Shown in pieces: positions 43,110 to 52,220 of a stretch of 64,000 nucleotides of DNA. This DNA comes from Shewanella algae (GTDB taxonomy: Bacteria > Pseudomonadota > Gammaproteobacteria > Enterobacterales > Shewanellaceae): the NCBI RefSeq assembly GCF_009183365.2, contig NZ_CP068230.1, positions 3,315,001 to 3,379,000 on the forward strand, given 5' to 3'. The notes under the pieces are model-generated. The model was not told the DNA's origin. It was given only the letters and a program-made list of their open reading frames with translations, and searched no databases. The translations under genes and the position numbers were made by a program. Every line of letters begins with the position of its first letter. Position 1 is the stretch's first letter.

Positions 43110-44564
43110 TCAGGGGCGGTAAACCTTGACGTTACCGTGCCCTTGCTCCTGAAGGTAGAGCGCCTGCAGTTTACTCATAACACCGCGGTCGCAATAGAGC
43201 AGATAGGTCTTGCTGCCATCAAGCTCGGCAAAGGCGCTGGCCAGCTTGAAGAAAGGAATATGAACTATCTCGACACCTTCCAGTTGCAGCGGCTTGCTCT
43301 CTTCCTCTTCCGGCGCCCTGATATCCAGCACCACTTCACCCTGACCGACACTGGCGACGGTTTCGGTTTCCGTTACTTTGGTATCCATGTCGGTTGCTAT
43401 CTCCCGAATATCCATGACCACGGCATCGGCGATAATCCGGTCCAGCAAATCTTCGGAAAACTTGGTTTCCTCGGCTTCAACCTTGGACAACACCGCCTTG
43501 ACCGTGGGTTTTTGTGAAATCACGCCGCAGTATTCAGGCATGGACTTGGCAAAGTCTTCCGTACCTATCTTGCGGCTCTCGTTGATGATGTCCTGCTTGT
43601 CCATGGTGATCAAAGGTCTGAGGATCAGGGTATCGACACAGCGGTCAATCACATTGAGGTTGGTCAAGGTTTGGCTGGATACCTGTCCCAGGCTCTCACC
43701 TGTGACCAGTGCCTGAACCCCCATACGCTCCGCCACCCTGGCGGCGGCGCGCATCATCATCCGCTTGAGTATGACGCCCATCAGGCCATTGTCTATACGC
43801 TCGAGGATTTCGGCCACTACGGGCTCAAAGGGAACGGTCACAAACTTGACTTTATGCGACTCGCCATAGGTCTTCCACAAATGGTGCGCCACCTGCTTGA
43901 CCCCGATTTCGTGCTGGGCGCCGCCCAGGTTGAAGAAGCAGTAGTGGGTACGGGAACCCTTCTTGATAAATTGGAAACTGGACACCCCAGAGTCAAAACC
44001 GCCGGAGATCAGGGACAGCACATCTTCCTGGGTCGCGATCGGGAATCCACCAAGCCCGGGGATCTTTCTCTCCACCAGGTAGAGTTTGTCGTTGTTGATC
44101 TCCAGATGAATGGTCATATCCGGGTCTTTGAGGCGCACACCGGCCGCTTCGGTAAACTGGTTCAGGCCACCACCTACGTAACGCTCCACATCCTGCGAAC
44201 TGAAGTCGTGCTTGCCGCTGCGCTTGGCGCGGACACAGAAGGTCTTACCCGCCAGCTCGTCGGCATACACCTTGAGCGCATGCTGGTAGATATCATCAAC
44301 GGTTTCAAAGCTGTATTCATTGACCTGGCTGATGGTAGAAATCCCGGGGATACAAGCCAGACGCTCGGCAAAAACTTGTTTTAGCTGGGGTTTGTCTTTG
44401 GGAACCTGCACCATAATCCGATCCCACTGGCGGGTAACGGCAGCGTCTTCATCCACTTTTTTGAGTACATTGCGGATATTGGACTCGAGCATCTTGGTAA
44501 AACGCATTCTTACCGGTTTGCTCTTCATCATGATTTCTGGATACAGCTTTACGATAAACTTCAT
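43110..44564 (-). CDS. thiI: tRNA uridine 4-sulfurtransferase ThiI
   Basis: A 484-aa enzyme that makes 4-thiouridine in tRNA and supplies sulfur for the thiamine thiazole. The order is a ferredoxin-like/THUMP region (GKTFCVRAKRSGKHDFSS), the PP-loop LSLISGGFDSGVSSFQF, the conserved Cys in MPEYCGVISQKPTVKAV and a C-terminal rhodanese domain with the persulfide Cys in YLLYCDRGVMSKLQALYL. The length matches E. coli ThiI (482 aa). The start MKFIVKLYPEI is chosen by alignment over a start 11 codons upstream. Confidence 0.97.
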   Translation of the reverse strand: MKFIVKLYPEIMMKSKPVRMRFTKMLESNIRNVLKKVDEDAAVTRQWDRIMVQVPKDKPQLKQVFAERLACIPGISTISQVNEYSFETVDDIYQHALKVYADELAGKTFCVRAKRSGKHDFSSQDVERYVGGGLNQFTEAAGVRLKDPDMTIHLEINNDKLYLVERKIPGLGGFPIATQEDVLSLISGGFDSGVSSFQFIKKGSRTHYCFFNLGGAQHEIGVKQVAHHLWKTYGESHKVKFVTVPFEPVVAEILERIDNGLMGVILKRMMMRAAARVAERMGVQALVTGESLGQVSSQTLTNLNVIDRCVDTLILRPLITMDKQDIINESRKIGTEDFAKSMPEYCGVISQKPTVKAVLSKVEAEETKFSEDLLDRIIADAVVMDIREIATDMDTKVTETETVASVGQGEVVLDIRAPEEEESKPLQLEGVEIVHIPFFKLASAFAELDGSKTYLLYCDRGVMSKLQALYLQEQGHGNVKVYRP

Positions 44565-44673
44565 GGGGATCCCGAGGAAAAAAATTTCAAACAGCAATCG
44601 TGGGATTATAACAAAGACCCGCTAACTGGCACAGAGATTTGCCACTCCAAAGCCGTGCCCGGATTGCAGAAGC

Positions 44674-44703
44674 ATAAAAAAAGCAGCCGTTTTCAGGCTG
44701 CTC
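44674..44703 (-). terminator. Terminator after pomB
   Basis: On the minus strand AGCAGCC-TGAAAAC-GGCTGCT is followed by seven T residues, 20 bases after the pomB stop codon. Confidence 0.9.
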
Positions 44704-44725
44704 TGATTCTGATGATGCTGCGCCA

Positions 44726-45661
44726 TCAAAGATTGGGATCGACTTCAATCTCATCAGACTCTTTGGCCTTGCCCTGCTCAATGGAGATTTCCACCCTGCG
44801 GTTACGGGCGCGATTCTCCGGCGAGTCGTTGGGCACCAAAGGCGCAGTGGAAGCCATGCCCACCACTTTCATTCTGCTGGCATCAAAGCCGGGCACCTTG
44901 ACCAATTCGTGAGCCACGGCCACCGCCCGCTGGCTGGATAGGTCCCAGTTGGAGCTGTACAGCTCATTGCTTATCTGCATGTCATCCGTGTGGCCGGAGA
45001 CTGTGATTATCCCGGGTACATCCTTGAGTAGCTCGCCAACCGCCTGCACCACAGGTTTGAACCTGGGTTGCAGGAACCCCGAACCTGAGGCAAAGGCGCC
45101 CTTCTCCCGAATACGGATGATAATCTGCTGCCCCAGAGACTCGATTTCAATAGCGCCGTCCACTATCTCTTTGTTGAGCGCCTCGGCCATCTTCTTGACC
45201 TGCTCGTTAATCTGATCCTGAGCCGCCTGCTGTTCCTGGGCCTTCTTGTCTTCGGCCTGCTCCTGCGCCGTGGCCGAAGCCTCGCCGCCACGCTGCTCGC
45301 CCCTTTGCTGCTGCACGCCACCGGCACTGTCGTCATCCCCTTCCTGATACTCGAGGATCTGCTGGGTCATCTCGTTGGTTTGCTGGTTGATTATTTCAAT
45401 CGGGGTGGGATCCGGGCGTCCGGGGCGGAACTCCAGCGCAATCACTGAGGTACCTTTGGGAATGTCTTTCACTTCAACCTTGTTCTGCACCCCGAAGGCG
45501 TATTTCATAGAGCCGGCTATCTGTTTGAACTTCATGACATCCATTTCGGAGAAGGCCAGCAGCAGCACGAAGAAACACATCAGCAGCGACATCAGGTCGG
45601 CAAAGGTTGCCAGCCACATGGGTGCGCCGGGTGGGGGACAATCGCACTTGGGCTTGGCCAT
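44726..45661 (-). CDS. pomB: Flagellar motor stator protein PomB (MotB family)
   Basis: A 311-aa inner-membrane protein that forms the stator with PomA and anchors it to peptidoglycan. The N-terminal helix PMWLATFADLMSLLMCFFVLLLAF contains the ion-binding Asp. A Gln/Glu-rich plug and linker region (about residues 120-165) follows. The OmpA-like domain has GIITVSGHTDDMQIS and NWDLSSQRAVAVAHEL. The sequence type is the sodium-driven PomB of Vibrio and Shewanella. It lies four bases after pomA. Confidence 0.93.
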   Translation of the reverse strand: MAKPKCDCPPPGAPMWLATFADLMSLLMCFFVLLLAFSEMDVMKFKQIAGSMKYAFGVQNKVEVKDIPKGTSVIALEFRPGRPDPTPIEIINQQTNEMTQQILEYQEGDDDSAGGVQQQRGEQRGGEASATAQEQAEDKKAQEQQAAQDQINEQVKKMAEALNKEIVDGAIEIESLGQQIIIRIREKGAFASGSGFLQPRFKPVVQAVGELLKDVPGIITVSGHTDDMQISNELYSSNWDLSSQRAVAVAHELVKVPGFDASRMKVVGMASTAPLVPNDSPENRARNRRVEISIEQGKAKESDEIEVDPNL

Positions 45662-45665
45662 AGTG

Positions 45666-46433
45666 TTACTCTCCGTCCGTTGTATCTATTTTGCGCTGCT
45701 TCTCAGACAGGTAATTTTTGAGGAAGCCCTCAATCACCCTGGGGTTCTGGCCATCCTGAATCGCCAGTACAGCGTCCATAATCAGGTTGCGGTTGAGCAT
45801 CTCTTCGTTCATCCGCAGCGCCAGCTTATCGGCAATCGGAATCGCCACCATGTTGGCAATAACCGCACCGTACAAGGTGGTCAGCAAGGCCACCGCCATT
45901 GCCGGGCCGATGGATTTAGGGTCATCCATGTTGGACAACATGGCCACCAGACCAATCAGGGTACCTATCATGCCCATAGCCGGCGCCACATCACCCAGCG
46001 CCTTGAAGATACTGATCCCCGCCTTGTGGCGCTCTTCGGTCAGCTGAATGTCTTTCTCCAGTGCTTCACGCACCACATCGCCGTCGTGGCCGTCCACCAG
46101 CATGTCGACCGCTTTTTGCATAAAACTGTTGGAAATTTGCGCCTCTTCCAGCGCCAGGAAGCCCCCTTTACGGGCGGCGTCGGCCATGGTGACCGACTGT
46201 TCAATCAACTCTTCGGGTTTGTCCAGTTTGAACATAAACGCCTTGGCGGCAATCTTGACCGCCCCCAAAAACTGCTTGAGGTTGAATTTCATCATCACCA
46301 CAAACAGCGAACCTACCATCACAATCAATACCGAAGGCACATCAATAAAGATTGCAATGCCGCCACTGCTGACCATTGCCATGATAATAAAAGCAAAAGC
46401 ACCTACCAGTCCTATCAGGGTTGCTAAATCCAC
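45666..46433 (-). CDS. pomA: Flagellar motor stator protein PomA (MotA family)
   Basis: A 255-aa protein with four membrane helices. The N-terminus MDLATLIGLVGAFAFIIMAMVSSGG is PomA-like. A cytoplasmic loop has the charged residues that touch the rotor (EERHKAGISIFKALGDVAPAMGMIGTLIGLVAML). The short length and absence of the MotA extension favour a sodium stator. It forms an operon with pomB. Other flagellar genes are not in the window, which is usual for pomAB. Confidence 0.93.
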   Translation of the reverse strand: MDLATLIGLVGAFAFIIMAMVSSGGIAIFIDVPSVLIVMVGSLFVVMMKFNLKQFLGAVKIAAKAFMFKLDKPEELIEQSVTMADAARKGGFLALEEAQISNSFMQKAVDMLVDGHDGDVVREALEKDIQLTEERHKAGISIFKALGDVAPAMGMIGTLIGLVAMLSNMDDPKSIGPAMAVALLTTLYGAVIANMVAIPIADKLALRMNEEMLNRNLIMDAVLAIQDGQNPRVIEGFLKNYLSEKQRKIDTTDGE

Positions 46434-46827
46434 AGTGGCTCCTCACCTCTAAAGCAGACCCGACACAGTGTGGCCGGGATCTCTATCCCATACAAGCCGA
46501 TCCGCCTCAAAGGGTGATATAGGATCTTGGCTATTCGCAGGAGATGAATATGATAATTTTCAACAGTTTCTATTTTGAGTTATCGGACAGGGCTTAGGCA
46601 AGTTTAGGAAGATTTTAATTTTCTCCAAAAAAAATCAGCGACAAAGCGTGCTGTTGAGCAAATAACGGGCGCTTCAATTTGACCCTTATCGCGCCCTGAT
46701 ATACCTTGTGTCACGCTGAACATAACGCCAAGACACCTGCAGCCAATCCCCTCCCCTTATACCTTTGCACCGTGACAATCAGGTCGCAGGAATGGGCCGG
46801 CAACCAAGGTGCACCAAGGAAACCGAT
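46434..46827. other. Divergent promoter region between pomA and xseB
   Basis: About 390 non-coding bases. It should carry the promoters of pomAB and the xseB-ispA-dxs operon, but I cannot fix a sigma-factor type with confidence. No small gene is apparent. Confidence 0.5.
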
Positions 46828-47067
46828 GTGGCCAAAAAACCCGAAAATCTGAGCTTTGAAGAATCTCTCAACGAACTGGAACGCATAGTCGCCGAGCTGG
46901 AACGCGGTGAAGTATCGCTGGACGATGCTCTCAAACAGTTCGAGCGTGGCATAGGTCTGGTGCGCAGCAGCCAGGCTAAACTGGAACAGGCGCAACAGAA
47001 AGTTGCCATACTGCTGGCCCAGGATCCCCAGGCGCCATTGAGCCCATTTGATGTCGAGGGTGAGTGA
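46828..47067 (+). CDS. xseB: Exodeoxyribonuclease VII small subunit XseB
   Basis: A 79-aa small subunit of the single-strand nuclease ExoVII. LSFEESLNELERIVAELERGEVSLDDALKQFERG matches the family. The start is the GTG at 46828, with AAGGA eight bases upstream, giving a protein the size of E. coli XseB (80 aa). An in-frame ATG 21 codons earlier would add an unrelated tail. The stop codon is followed immediately by the ispA GTG. Confidence 0.93.
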   Translation: MAKKPENLSFEESLNELERIVAELERGEVSLDDALKQFERGIGLVRSSQAKLEQAQQKVAILLAQDPQAPLSPFDVEGE

Positions 47068-47949
47068 GTGTTAACCCAAGCTATTAACCAATACCAGCAG
47101 AGAGTCAATCAAAGGATTGGCACCATTCTGGACACCCTGGATGATACCGAGCCCAAACTCAAGGCTGCCATGCGACATGGTGCCCTGCTGGGCGGTAAAC
47201 GTATTCGGCCGTTTCTGGTTTACTCTGTGGGCGAGATGCTCGGCGTTCCCCTTGAGCGCCTCGATGATTGCGCCGCCGCCATAGAATGTATTCACGCTTA
47301 CTCGCTGATCCATGACGATCTGCCGGCCATGGACGACGATGCCCTGCGCCGCGGTCAGCCGACAGTGCATATCGCCTTTGACGAAGCCACCGCCATTCTG
47401 GCCGGTGATGCCTTGCAGACCTTGGCCTTTGAACTTATCAGCAGCGATATCGAGGGCCTCAGCGACCGCCAACACCTGCGCCTGGTGCAGTCGCTGGCCA
47501 AAGCCTCCGGCTACCGCGGTATGTGCGGCGGCCAGGCCCAGGATCTCAATGCCACAGACAAAGAGATCTCCCTTGCGCAGCTCACCGCCCTGCACAGATT
47601 GAAGACAGGTGCCCTTATCCGCTGCGCCGTCGAGTTTGCGGTAATTGCCGCCGATGTCGATGATAATGAAAGGCAGGCACTGCTGGAATACGCCGATGCC
47701 ATAGGTCTGGCATTCCAGGTACAGGATGACATTCTCGATATCACCGGCAGTACAGAAGAGCTGGGTAAGCCCCAGGGGTCGGATCTCGACGCCAACAAGA
47801 GTACTTATCCTAAACTGTTGGGACTGGAGGGCGCCAAGGCCACAGCCCAAAAACTGCTGGAAGATGCACTATCAGCGCTGGCCAAATTGCCATACAATAG
47901 CCAGTTAATTGCCGAATTCGCCCGCTATATCGTTGAGCGAAGAGTATAA
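47068..47949 (+). CDS. ispA: Farnesyl diphosphate synthase IspA
   Basis: A 293-aa prenyl transferase that condenses IPP with DMAPP and geranyl diphosphate to farnesyl diphosphate. The first Asp-rich motif is HDDLPAMDDDALRRG and the second is FQVQDDILDITG. GGKRIRPFLVY and the K-T-G block LKTGALIRCAVEF are also present. It starts with GTG directly after the xseB stop. The order xseB-ispA-dxs is the same as in E. coli. Confidence 0.96.
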   Translation: MLTQAINQYQQRVNQRIGTILDTLDDTEPKLKAAMRHGALLGGKRIRPFLVYSVGEMLGVPLERLDDCAAAIECIHAYSLIHDDLPAMDDDALRRGQPTVHIAFDEATAILAGDALQTLAFELISSDIEGLSDRQHLRLVQSLAKASGYRGMCGGQAQDLNATDKEISLAQLTALHRLKTGALIRCAVEFAVIAADVDDNERQALLEYADAIGLAFQVQDDILDITGSTEELGKPQGSDLDANKSTYPKLLGLEGAKATAQKLLEDALSALAKLPYNSQLIAEFARYIVERRV

Positions 47950-47970
47950 AAAGAGACAAAGTATCTCGTT

Positions 47971-49836
47971 ATGAGTCTGGATATCACTCAGTTTCCTGTG
48001 CTGGCACAGGCCAATACCCCGGAAGAGCTGCGTCAGCTTCCACAAAGCCTGCTTCCTCAGCTGGCCGACGAGCTCAGGGAGTTTTTATTAAAATCTGTGG
48101 GCATGTCGAGCGGTCACTTTGCTTCAGGGTTAGGCACTGTAGAGCTGACCGTGGCGCTGCATTATGTCTACAACACCCCGTTTGACCGCCTGGTCTGGGA
48201 TGTGGGTCATCAGGCTTACCCGCACAAGATTCTTACCGGTCGTCGCGATCGCATGCCTACCATACGCCAAAAAGGTGGCTTGCACCCTTTCCCCTGGCGG
48301 GAAGAGAGTGAGTACGACACCTTCAGTGTTGGTCACTCAGGCACCTCGATTTCAGCCGCACTGGCAATGGCTGTCGCCGCCGATAAAGAGCAAGCCGGTC
48401 GTAAAGTGGTGGCCGTCATAGGCGATGGCGCCATGACAGGCGGCATGGTGTTTGAAGCCATGAACCACGCCGGCGATCTGCACAAAGACATGCTGATGGT
48501 GCTCAACGACAACGAGATGTCCATCTCGGAAAACGTCGGCGCCCTCAACAACCACCTGGCACAGCTGATGTCCGGCCGCTTCTACACCACAATACGTGAA
48601 GGCGGCAAGAAGGTACTCAAGGGTATGCCCGTCATCAAAGAGATGGCGCGCCGCACCGAGGAACACCTGAAAGGCATGGTGGTTCCGGGAACCCTGTTTG
48701 AAGAGCTGGGATTCAACTACATAGGCCCTATCGATGGCCACGATGTGGATGCCCTGGTAGAAACCCTGCGTAACATGCGCAGCCTCAAGGGGCCGCAGGT
48801 ACTGCATATCATGACCAAGAAAGGCAAAGGTTATGAGCCGGCAGAGAAAGATCCCATCGGCTGGCATGCGGTGCCCAAGTTTGACCCTTCACTGTTTTGC
48901 AAGCCGGCCACCAAGCCGGGCAAACCCAGTTTTTCCCAGGTGTTCGGCAAATGGCTGTGCGACATAGCCGCCAAGGATGACAAGGTACTGGGGATCACCC
49001 CGGCCATGCGTGAAGGCTCCGGCATGGTGGAGTTCTCCCAGAAATTCCCCGAGCAATACTTCGATGCCGCCATCGCCGAGCAACATGCTGTGACTCTGGG
49101 CGCGGGCTTTGCCTGTGAAGGCTATAAGCCGGTAGTGGCCATTTACTCCACCTTCCTGCAGCGCGGCTATGATCAGTTGATCCACGATGTGGCACTGCAG
49201 CGCCTGCCAGTACTGTTTGCCATTGACCGTGGCGGCATTGTGGGCGCCGATGGCCCAACCCATCAGGGCGCCTTCGATCTCAGCTATCTGCGCTGCGTAC
49301 CCAACATGGTGATAATGGCGCCATCCGATGAAAACGAATGTCGGCAGATGCTTTACACCGGCTACTGCTACAATAAGGGCCCAAGCGCAGTGCGCTACCC
49401 TCGCGGCAGTGCAACCGGCGCCGAGCAGGTTGAAGAGATGACGGCCATGGCGATAGGCAAAGGCCTTGTCAGACGTCAGGGCAAACAGATTGCCATTCTC
49501 AACTTCGGCACTACCCTGGCAGCCAGCCTGGAAGCCGCCGAAAGCCTGGATGCCACAGTCGCCGATATGCGCTTTGTCAAACCCTTGGATGAAGATTTGA
49601 TCAAGGAACTGGCCGCCAATCATGACTTGCTGGTAACAGTGGAAGAGAACGCCATCATGGGCGGCGCCGGCAGTGGCGTGCTCGAGTATCTGGCCAGCCA
49701 GGGGATCTGCAAGCCTGTGCTACAAATTGGCCTGCCGGATGAATTTATCAAGCACGGCTCACCGGAAGAGATACTGACCGAGCTTAAGCTGGATGCCAGT
49801 GGTATTCTCGAGCAGATCCAAAATCGGCTCGCATAA
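47971..49836 (+). CDS. dxs: 1-deoxy-D-xylulose-5-phosphate synthase Dxs
   Basis: A 621-aa TPP enzyme that joins pyruvate and glyceraldehyde 3-phosphate, the first step of the MEP isoprenoid pathway and a source for thiamine and pyridoxal. The TPP motif is VIGDGAMTGGMVFEAMNHAG...LND. Other matches are GHQAYPHKILTGRRD, HPFPWREESEYDTFSVGHSGTS and, in the transketolase part, DAAIAEQHAVTLGAGFACEG. It lies 21 bases after ispA. The length equals E. coli Dxs (620 aa). Confidence 0.97.
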   Translation: MSLDITQFPVLAQANTPEELRQLPQSLLPQLADELREFLLKSVGMSSGHFASGLGTVELTVALHYVYNTPFDRLVWDVGHQAYPHKILTGRRDRMPTIRQKGGLHPFPWREESEYDTFSVGHSGTSISAALAMAVAADKEQAGRKVVAVIGDGAMTGGMVFEAMNHAGDLHKDMLMVLNDNEMSISENVGALNNHLAQLMSGRFYTTIREGGKKVLKGMPVIKEMARRTEEHLKGMVVPGTLFEELGFNYIGPIDGHDVDALVETLRNMRSLKGPQVLHIMTKKGKGYEPAEKDPIGWHAVPKFDPSLFCKPATKPGKPSFSQVFGKWLCDIAAKDDKVLGITPAMREGSGMVEFSQKFPEQYFDAAIAEQHAVTLGAGFACEGYKPVVAIYSTFLQRGYDQLIHDVALQRLPVLFAIDRGGIVGADGPTHQGAFDLSYLRCVPNMVIMAPSDENECRQMLYTGYCYNKGPSAVRYPRGSATGAEQVEEMTAMAIGKGLVRRQGKQIAILNFGTTLAASLEAAESLDATVADMRFVKPLDEDLIKELAANHDLLVTVEENAIMGGAGSGVLEYLASQGICKPVLQIGLPDEFIKHGSPEEILTELKLDASGILEQIQNRLA

Positions 49837-49855
49837 GATAAGCATCCGCTATCAT

Positions 49856-49884
49856 TAAAAAAACCGCCTCAGGGCGGTTTTTTG
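49856..49884 (+). terminator. Terminator of the xseB-ispA-dxs operon
   Basis: AAAAAACCGCC-TCAG-GGCGGTTTTTT lies 20 bases after the dxs stop codon. Confidence 0.93.
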
Positions 49885-49999
49885 CTTCTCCGACCACAGG
49901 AAAGCCAGCTAGAGTTAAACTGAGCTAGCCAAACTAGTGGCGACAATACTATATCTTGGCATTCTCTTATGGTTCTGGGCTTTAAGCAAAGGAGGCGCT

Positions 50000-51124
50000 G
50001 TGCCGGAAAGCAGGGCTTTGGTGTTGGGGGGCGGTGGTGCCAGGGCGGCCTATCAGGTTGGGGTGCTCAAGGCACTGGTGCAGTTTTATCCCCGCAATCA
50101 CGCCATTCCATTCAAGATTGTTTGCGGCACTTCGGCCGGAGCCATCAATGGTACCGCCATCGCCACCCATGCATCCTGTTTTCACCTTGGGCTGAGAAAG
50201 CTGGAATGGATCTGGCGTAATATCCACACTGAGAAAGTCTACCGCGCCTCCAATACCGGCGTGCTGGCACATCTGGCCAAGATGGCCCTTCGTGGCATGC
50301 AGGGAGATCTGGTCAATACCGACGCCGGCAGTTTGCTGGACAATGAACCCTTGCGGCAACTGCTCAATGAGCTGATTAACTTCGAGCGAATCGATCGCAA
50401 CATCCGCGGCGGCTCCCTGATGGCACTGAGCATTGACACCTCCTGCTACAACAGCTCGCGCTCCGTGACCTTCTTTCAGGCCCACAAGGAGCTGGAGAAC
50501 TGGCAAAGGGCCAGACGCAGCGGCGAGCGCACCCGGCTGCACACAGAGCACCTGATGGCCAGCTCCGCCATTCCTTTGGTGTTCCCCTCAATTAAGCTGT
50601 CCCAGTCTTACTATGGCGATGGCTCAGTGCATCAATTGGCGCCGCTGTCCAGCCCGATACATCTGGGCGCCAAGCGGATCATGGTGATCAACCTGGACAG
50701 CCCACACAAGAACACCCCCCTTGAACTGGATTATCATCCCAAGACGGCCACCATTGCAGGTCATCTGCTGGATACCATCTTTTCCGATACCCTGAATTCA
50801 GATCTGGAGCGGCTCAGGCGCATCAACAGCACTCTGGCGCTGGTACCGGAACAGAGCCGCCAACAGTTGGATTTGAGGCCAATTGATACCTTGGTGATTA
50901 AACCCAGTGAAGATCTCAGTGAGCTGGCCAAGCGTTACTATCAGGAGATGCCCTTCGCCATTCGCCGGCTGCTGGCTTTGATTGGCATAGACAGCCAGTC
51001 GGACACCAGTATTGTGTCTTATCTGCTGTTTGAGAACGCCTACACAGGCGCCCTGATAGATTTGGGTTATCAGGATGCCATGTGCCAGATTGATGAATTG
51101 AAAGCCTTTTTCGATATCAGTTGA
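50000..51124 (+). CDS. Patatin-like phospholipase
   Basis: A 374-aa acyl hydrolase. The oxyanion loop GGGGARAAYQVGVL is at residue 10. The nucleophile elbow is VCGTSAGAINGTA and the catalytic Asp is in YYGDGSVHQLAPLSSP, so the Ser-Asp dyad is complete. The start chosen is the GTG at 50000 with GGAGG five bases upstream. The frame is open further to another GTG at 49937, which would add a hydrophobic stretch. It is probably cytoplasmic or on the inner face of the membrane, with lipid as substrate. Confidence 0.85.
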   Translation: MPESRALVLGGGGARAAYQVGVLKALVQFYPRNHAIPFKIVCGTSAGAINGTAIATHASCFHLGLRKLEWIWRNIHTEKVYRASNTGVLAHLAKMALRGMQGDLVNTDAGSLLDNEPLRQLLNELINFERIDRNIRGGSLMALSIDTSCYNSSRSVTFFQAHKELENWQRARRSGERTRLHTEHLMASSAIPLVFPSIKLSQSYYGDGSVHQLAPLSSPIHLGAKRIMVINLDSPHKNTPLELDYHPKTATIAGHLLDTIFSDTLNSDLERLRRINSTLALVPEQSRQQLDLRPIDTLVIKPSEDLSELAKRYYQEMPFAIRRLLALIGIDSQSDTSIVSYLLFENAYTGALIDLGYQDAMCQIDELKAFFDIS

Positions 51125-51131
51125 GCATGGA

Positions 51132-52088
51132 TCAGGCGAAAAAGATGAGTAGGGCCACCACCAGCAACACTGATACCAGAGTCACGGCAAAGGTTGGTGT
51201 GGAGCCTTGCTCCCGCTCATTGGCGGTCGCGGCTATGTTCTCAGCCTGTAAACCATGGGAATCGCTCTCTTGGTTGTCGACTGTGGTTTGCACTATGTGG
51301 TGGCGCTGAAACGGAATAAAGGGCTGGTTTGGGTCACCGACATAGAGACGCACTTCCCCCGCTTCACTTCGGCTCACCAGCGGCGGCAGTATGGTCAGCG
51401 CATCCAGCTGATAATCCAGGGTCAAATCTCTCAGTTGGACAAGCGTGTAGCCCAGCGCCTTGGCCTGATCCTGCAAGGCGGCCGACATCTCGTAGCTGGC
51501 CAGCTCGGCGTCGAGAACTACCAGCTTACCGGGTTTGCCTTCGGGCTGTTGCCACAGACAGTCGGCCAGCCAGATCCCCTTGAGTGAGGCGTAACGGGCA
51601 AACAGTGCTTCCACCAGCTCCCAGGCGTCGGCCTCTCCGGTGAGCCAAGGGCTGATTTCCACATTGTTGACCCGCAGTACGCAGTCTTCACCATTGAGGC
51701 GCCCCGCCATATAGCTCAGGTAGGCTTGCTGATCTTCCACCGGCAGCACGAGTTTGCCCGCCAGCTCCAGCAACAGCACCTCATTGAAATGAGCGGTCAG
51801 AATAAGCCGTTGCCAATGCATGGGTTTGAGATAGTAATCCGCCGGTTGTTTAAGATTCTCTGCAAGCACCCGGCTCGCATCCTGCTCATCCATCATGGGA
51901 AGGTAGGCATAACAATGACTGGCCTCTTCATTGCCATCGATATTTACCGGCAGGATCAGCGGCACATCGCCATCACGGCAAAACAGCAGCTGCTGGGTAG
52001 AAGTCAAAATCTCAAACAGTTCCTCGAACGAGATATCGAGGCCATCATTACTGTCATGGGTCACGGTTGCCAACTCCTTGTAGGTCAC
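51132..52088 (-). CDS. Hypothetical protein with C-terminal membrane anchor, 318 aa
   Basis: A soluble acidic region of about 290 residues is followed by one hydrophobic segment at the very end (TFAVTLVSVLLVVALLIFFA), the layout of a tail-anchored protein. The soluble part has SFEELFEILTSTQQLLFCRDGDVPLILPV and DCVLRVNNVEISPWLTGEADAWELVEALFARYAS. It converges with the patatin gene, with seven bases between the stops. I do not recognise the family, and the composition matches the backbone. Confidence 0.7.
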   Translation of the reverse strand: MTYKELATVTHDSNDGLDISFEELFEILTSTQQLLFCRDGDVPLILPVNIDGNEEASHCYAYLPMMDEQDASRVLAENLKQPADYYLKPMHWQRLILTAHFNEVLLLELAGKLVLPVEDQQAYLSYMAGRLNGEDCVLRVNNVEISPWLTGEADAWELVEALFARYASLKGIWLADCLWQQPEGKPGKLVVLDAELASYEMSAALQDQAKALGYTLVQLRDLTLDYQLDALTILPPLVSRSEAGEVRLYVGDPNQPFIPFQRHHIVQTTVDNQESDSHGLQAENIAATANEREQGSTPTFAVTLVSVLLVVALLIFFA

Positions 52089-52220
52089 TCGGGTTTGCGC
52101 TTATTCAGGAAAAGTCGCTGCAACATGCAGCCAAGCAGTCCTTCCCGGCATTCAGCTCCACAAAGGTCGCAGAGTACCCCATTTAACGTGCAAATAAAAC
52201 CAACGCCAGCGGCCGGGCAA